Source: Antitrichia curtipendula
Lineage: Eukaryota; Streptophyta; Bryopsida; Hypnales; Leucodontaceae
Length of the DNA: 64,000 nt
Direction: 5' to 3'
Assembly: GCA_951230915.1 (NCBI GenBank)
Contig: OX579638.1
Coordinates: 15,270,696-15,334,695 of the forward strand
A model generated the notes under the pieces. That model did not search any database and had not been told where the DNA came from. It was given only the letters and a program-made list of their open reading frames with translations. Shown here piece by piece: positions 59,024 to 64,000 of this stretch (its first letter is position 1; every line of letters begins with the position of its first letter). A program made the translations under genes and the position numbers.

Positions 59024-60785
59024 ATGTATTGCGGATTAACACTAATGAGGAGACATACTGAGGAGACTTGTAGAACTGTAAGGAGTACCATAGGTACTGC
59101 GGATAACATAATGCGAATTCGGCACCATGGAATTTGGTGTCCACTAAATATCCACTTTTTTTTTCAAAGATGCGTGGTACACACCTTAAACTTATTGCTA
59201 AAAGATTGGGGGAGCCAAAAGTGGATCAAGAAGTTAGTGAAGGATGCCGAGCTTATAATCAATTTCTTCAAAAAAAAGTACATGCTACTTGTTATATTTT
59301 GAAAGTATGAGACAAAATATAGTTTGTTGAAGCCGTTGAAAACAAGGGGTCGCCTCCACAACATGTTAGAGTTTACTAAACAAATATTGTTGGCACACGC
59401 TTGATGGAATTTTGAGGGTGCATGTGGGAAGCTCATTGATCCAATTGCCAACACTATAAGAACCCCGTGTTTTGACATCAAAACTAGCATCCTAATGTTA
59501 TGTTGATGTCCAAAAAATTTGACGTCTAAATTTTAGACATAAAAAAAAAAACGGGTTTCTTATAGTGCAAGAGGATATTGGCCCAACTGGTATCATCATC
59601 TTCATGTGAACGAAACTAAAGTAGCTACTCTTATGTTTACAACAAATCTCGGAACAAGTTGAGGATAGAGAGGGCAACAAACTTGGTGTATGTGTACACC
59701 AATTCCAAAATTGTGGCCGCATTGAAGGACAAGGACAAGAAGAAGTGGTACCATGACAATGTGGAGTCTAAGGCGAGGTCTGATCTAGAAGACAATGATG
59801 ATATAACTCACCCGCTTGACAGAGATGTCGAAAACAACATCATGCACAATTCACATGATGAAAAGTATCATAGCCCCAACCGTAGCTATGAAGAGTTTAA
59901 AGGCAATGGTACAGACATATATGACTTTTCATTGGATGAAGAGAATAATAGGTATGGTGAAGATGTACCTTTGATAGCTAGATTTGTGGATGGAACCAAA
60001 TTCATGAATAGCGAGAATGTTTTATCTGAAAAGGAGGATGTTTACGTGGAGGTAGAAGAGGCCAATGGGACAATGCTTCTCAATGGTGGGACCGGAAGAA
60101 CAGATGAAGTCATTTGGATTCCCAAATTTCTGTCCACGGGAGGGGCACGGGAGGAAGAGACGGACAAACAAAACGAGGGTGCAGGATGTTACATGAAGCT
60201 CCAACAAAACGTGCATATTAATGCAAATGTTCAATCCATTGAGGTATTGGTGAGCAAAAACAGTGGAGAATCCACTATGGAAAATGACAAACCAAATGCA
60301 ATAGAGAAGAATGGTGATCAAAGTTTTGTAGAGCCCATAAGTCTAGTTTTGCCATCAAAAGTAAAGGCAACCCAAAACTCATGCAAGAACCACAAGTGCC
60401 ACCACGTAGTATTCCTCCATGTGCCCTATTTATAAGCAATAACAAAACTTGGGATGGTTCAAGGAGTTCAAGGTCGGGAAAAACACTTGCCAACATTCCA
60501 AAAGAAAAGGAGCCTTCCATCGATCAAAGTTACACCTTATTATCATCTATCAATGATGAAAAAGATGAGACATTGGCTACAATATTGCTTCGGCGTACTT
60601 CTTGCAATGTACCACCACGACGCAACAAAAATTCAACCTTTAAGCCGCAATCTTTGAATGCAATGAAGATAATTATTCATGGAGGGTCTACATTAGGAAA
60701 ACCAGAGGTTACAAAAGGCATTCAAGGCAATAAAAAAAGAATTATGCAGCCTTTTGCAATTTCCCCGAACAAAAAAAAAATGTAG
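59024..60785 (+). pseudogene. hAT transposase relic (DUF659-type C-terminal half), MITE-interrupted
   Basis: The frame reads VHTLNLLLKDWGSQKWIKKLVKDAELIINFF, then KYETKYSLLKPLKTRGRLHNMLEF, and WNFEGACGKLIDPIAN. A 116-bp CACTA MITE then interrupts (59452-59567). After the MITE comes a KLRIERATNLVYVYTNSKIV block at 59650 onward, which is the hAT dimerisation region. A 190-residue acidic tail continues to 60432 and, after a frame change, to 60783. This is the C-terminal half of a DUF659-group hAT transposase. A TGA lies where the family has R or K. The N-terminal finger is not seen. Confidence 0.72.
59452..59567. mobile_element. CACTA-type MITE, 116 bp, TSD CAA
   Basis: The ends are CACTATAAGAACCCCGTG and ACGGGTTTCTTATAGTG. 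CAA flanks both sides (59449-59451 and 59568-59570). It is a short relative of the 28936/30319 family, sharing ACTAGCATCCTAATGTTATG and GACGTCTAAA. It sits inside the hAT transposase coding region. Confidence 0.9.
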
Positions 60786-61189
60786 GTAGAATCTCCCTTG
60801 ATGTATGTGTGCTTGTTGTATAGAGCAAAATGAAACCGGTCTAATTGTATAAAATGTTGTAACATTTATTTTGTGGTCAACCTACTTTTTAATAATTACA
60901 ATTTCTCATGTTACACTTACTTTCAATACTGTAGAAATTCTCAAAGAAATGATTTGACTCCACGTTATTCTAAAGCATGCATGAATCTCGCATGTATACG
61001 TTTTCCAACAATTGTGCCAAAATAATTGACCATCTGTGAGCCTAGACCGCGCTTCAATAACATCAATAGCAAGTTCTCACATGTGGCAATATACATCTGA
61101 AACTTAGTCTCATTTTCTTATAATTAAAAAACTGAAGTTGAATTTTGTATCATTGTTAAAGGCTAAACCGCTTGCCTCCACATGCGTGG
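60786..61189. other. 3' flank of the hAT gene, nothing recognised
   Basis: AT-rich, no motif. Confidence 0.45.
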
Positions 61190-61410
61190 TTTGCCGTTTG
61201 CCATCCGACGCTTGTCTGTCCAAAAATCACTTGTCTGCCAATGAATTGCATGTCCACGTGCCCATTTGCCACTCCCCCGTCCGTCTACAAATAAAAAAGC
61301 CATCCACTAGGGAAAATTTTTGCCGACCACCGTTTTACCCAAATGTCCACTACATCTGCTACGTCCGGACGTTCAAAATTTGGACGTGATTTTACCCAGG
61401 ACGTTCACTT
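61190..61410. repeat. GTCCG/TGTCC-rich subterminal tract of the hAT element
   Basis: Words GCCATCCGACGC, TTGTCTGTCC, CCCGTCCGTC and ACGTCCGGACGTTC recur. It includes ACGTCCGGAC (61361-61370), also found at 46009 and 46816. Probably the 3' terminal region of the hAT element. The exact terminus is not identified. Confidence 0.5.
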
Positions 61411-61499
61411 TCATCAACCTTGCAATAGATAGTTGTTGGTTGTTCCTACTTTTAATTTACTTAAGTGCAAATTCTAATCAAACCAATGATAAATTAGTT

Positions 61500-64000
61500 T
61501 GACCATTGATTTTGTCTACAGCAACCAAAACTAAAGTCTGATAGAAATTAGTCAAGCATAAAGTTTTAATATTCTAGGTTTTAGGTCTTTTTATGCCCTT
61601 TCCAAAATGATAAATTTCATTTGATTTGGGCTATTCTTCTAAAAGTTGTATACAAAAAAAAAAAATTTAGCCTTTAAACCAAATTATAAAACTTCATCCG
61701 TCCTTTTCTCATATTTTAGCTTTTAAAATAACTTTTAGATTTTTGTATTAGTTTTAAGTTGAATTTTAATTCCTAAATTTTGAGTTTGACTTAGTTTGGT
61801 CAAATATTGTTAACTTTCATCCAAATTTGTCCTAATCTAAGTTTAGACTTCATCCTAAACAATCTCATTTGTTATAGACCTAATTTTCAAAGTTTAAATT
61901 AGTTTTGTAAGCCTTGAAATCTTTTCTAAATTATTCTAAATCTAACTTGTTCTTTGGTCTTCTTCCAAAATATTCAATTCAATTTCCTAATTGTTAACTA
62001 CCACTTTTGACTTTTGTCTCTATTTTCTATTTTTAGATTTGAATTTTTTTTTTTTGAAATTCCTAAAATTAAATTTCTAAAAAGAAATACTTATACTTTT
62101 AACTTTCCTAGAAAAAGTTATGACCGGATGAAATTTGACTGCTAATCGTTACTTCAAACATTATCCACTAAACTCTTTTAACTTGACTTTCAAATTTACT
62201 TATTATCTTTGAACTTGACTTCTTGTTTTAGTTTTGATTCTAAACATTTTTTTATTCCTTTGGATGACTTCCTAACTTTTCATCCACTCTCATTACTATT
62301 TTTCATCCAATCATAACTTTTGGAATTTTTACCTGTATTCTACGTGTAATATCTTTTTGAAAAGCTATTGGAATTACCTAATCAATTCTAAATTCCAAGT
62401 TTTGTTTCTTGATCTTCCTAATGGTTTGAATCTAAATTCTAAATTCTAAATCAATCTTTCTACTTCTAACTTAATATTTTTTCGAAATAAAGCAAATGGA
62501 GGGAAAAGAAATCAAAGGCTCACCTTAAACTCCATGGATTTGATAGTTCAATCTTTGTGCACCATGATCGTAATCTTGTCGTAAAGCCCATTAATTTCCA
62601 TCTTGAGTATTTTTAATATTCAAGTTTGTTTTATCATAGAATGTACAAATAATCATAGGAGTTCTAAATTCCTTAATAATTCCTTGTTCCAAAGCTTCTT
62701 TTCTTTTTCTTCTACTTCTTTCTAATATTCTATTTCTTTTGAGATATTTTTGAAATGCAAATCTTATCAAATCTAATTTCCTAAATGCTTGCGAATTTGT
62801 CTAATAATCAAATAAAACTCAAAAACAAGTTTGTTAAACTTCTTCTAACTAATAACTAAAATCTAAAATATCCAAAAGTCAAATATTCCTCTCCTTGGCC
62901 TTTTTCTTTTGTCTTAAACAAAGTCAAATCCAAGCTAGGGGACTCAAACATTCCTCAATAGATGACTCTCCTTCACTTACAAATTCTCCCCTTCCTACTA
63001 AACATCAATTTGCAAAGTTAATGTCCTAATCTAGTTTCATTTGTTTGCATCTAGTCTTGAATTCTTAGCATGTAAGAGAGCTTGGACATAGAGTTCAAAT
63101 ACAAGTTGGTTTGGCAAACCGAGCATGGAATCGAAGCTTAGAGTTGAACTAGAGGCTCAAAATTATATAGCTAGAAGTCTCCAAAATTGAGAGTTGACCA
63201 ATAGTAGAAAGGTTAACTTGAACTTGTAAGTTGACTCAATTGAGAATTTGAATTTGAAATCAATAGTTGGTCTTCAAAGAGTGAATATTTGTGCTTTGTA
63301 GGTAGCCTAGACCCCTTTCAATTTGCTACTATCAATTTCTGAATTTTTGGCTTGAACAACTAAGTCTCTAGCTTGGTATAGAGCTTTTAATCTCTATATG
63401 CCCAAGGCCTATTTTGAGCTTCTTGAAATTTGCTCTAAATTGAACAAAAAGACAACATTTTCATAAGTTTTGTCAATTTTTTCTGAATTGTAACCATACA
63501 AATTCAAACTAGACATATTAAAGATCACATAGGAAATGAAAACACAACAATACCATTTAAAGATTGATAGATTATAATGTTTGAAAGTAAAGGAGTTAAA
63601 ACCATGAAAATCTTTCAACTCTCTTTTTGCATGTCAAATCTAAAAAATTGGTCACCAAAAAAAAATGAGATTGAAGGGCCTGACATGCATAAGCCCAATT
63701 AATTTATGGTTTCTCAAAATCTACTCTAAATTTTTTTTAAATGAATTTGTAATGTGATATTTTCTCCAAGATCTAGTGTATTTGAGGCTCAATTCCAAGA
63801 GCCCTCAACACTACAAAAGTCAAGATTGCAATGGCCCCCCTTGTACAGAATCTTGAACAGAAAAATCATAATCAATCATTTTCAAAATTATTTAACTTCA
63901 AAGTATTGTTGACACCATAATTTGGTGCCTTAGGCATTTAGGGGTTAAACCAAAAAGCCAAACCTTCTAGTGTTGAAAATTGTCTACAAGGCTTCAAACT
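61500..64000 (-). mobile_element. possible fourth copy of the giant LTR-like repeat (antisense, cut by window)
   Basis: In reverse orientation, the region 61.9-62.46 kb with many TTCTAAATTCTAAATT words resembles the TAGAGTTAATTTAGG repeats. The complement of 62.52 kb carries a splice donor (AAG/GTGAGC) where the leader exon of copies 1 and 2 ends. Antisense copy 3 has similar text at 12.1-12.8 kb. The match is diffuse and the start is not located; it runs beyond the window. Confidence 0.35.
63780..63944. mobile_element. piggyBac-like MITE, right end only (copy F)
   Basis: GCATTTAGGGG is followed by TTAA (63945-63948), the family's right end. A matching left end was not found, so the extent is uncertain. 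Confidence 0.4.

Noticed and set aside
1..64000. CRISPR arrays, operons, rRNA and tRNA genes
   Set aside because: None seen; repeats are dispersed or tandem minisatellites, and gene structure is eukaryotic with introns.

Overview
The window looks like nuclear DNA from a land plant with a large, AT-rich, transposon-packed genome. The repeats are plant-type: CACTA/En-Spm transposase pieces, hAT transposases of the DUF4371 and DUF659-like groups, and a chromodomain Ty3/Gypsy LTR element. The only host genes recognised are a plant-type SRPBCC (polyketide-cyclase-like) gene and a GH31 alpha-glucosidase fragment. I cannot name the species. A non-flowering plant is a guess from repeat style only. 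There are no prokaryotic operons, rRNA, tRNA or CRISPR arrays that I can see.

Layout. 1-17.1 kb is almost all repeat. It holds an internally deleted chromovirus with LTRs and a 5-bp target duplication (3382-5638), three complete TTAA-flanked MITE-like elements of one family plus partial ones, and an old antisense copy of a very long LTR-like repeat (about 10.64-15.75 kb). 17.3-20.8 kb is a GC-richer island: a decayed GH31 piece on the minus strand, a 115-bp foldback, then a spliced SRPBCC gene on the plus strand (18041-20081). 21-25 kb is AT-rich and largely featureless, with one 0.44-kb foldback. 25.3-44.2 kb is a pile of class II transposon relics: a hAT C-terminus; a minus-strand CACTA accessory gene region with an odd FCP1/NLI-type HAD domain; and a plus-strand CACTA TNP2 transposase split by a 4.84-kb solo-LTR-like insertion. 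44.5-51.3 kb holds a 1,455-bp inverted duplication around a 200-N assembly gap, a transposon ORF and a convergent decayed protein-kinase-like gene, bounded by GTCCG/CGGAC-rich tracts. 52.67-56.70 kb is a second complete copy of the giant LTR-like repeat. 59-61.4 kb is a hAT transposase relic split by a small CACTA MITE. The last 2.5 kb resembles a further copy of the giant repeat.

How the parts relate. Nested insertions can be ordered from target duplications: GTG-flanked CACTA MITE in giant LTR copy 1, itself GATGG-flanked inside TNP2; TTAA MITE in giant LTR copy 3; CAA-flanked CACTA MITE in the hAT gene. The reading frames of the dead transposases are mostly intact apart from stops. Every stop I placed is TAG or TGA, which fits loss by C-to-T change at methylated CG/CHG sites. 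The least described items are the giant LTR-like family with a conserved short leader exon and splice donor, the piggyBac-like TTAA elements, and the kinase-like and FCP1-like domains lying among transposon genes.
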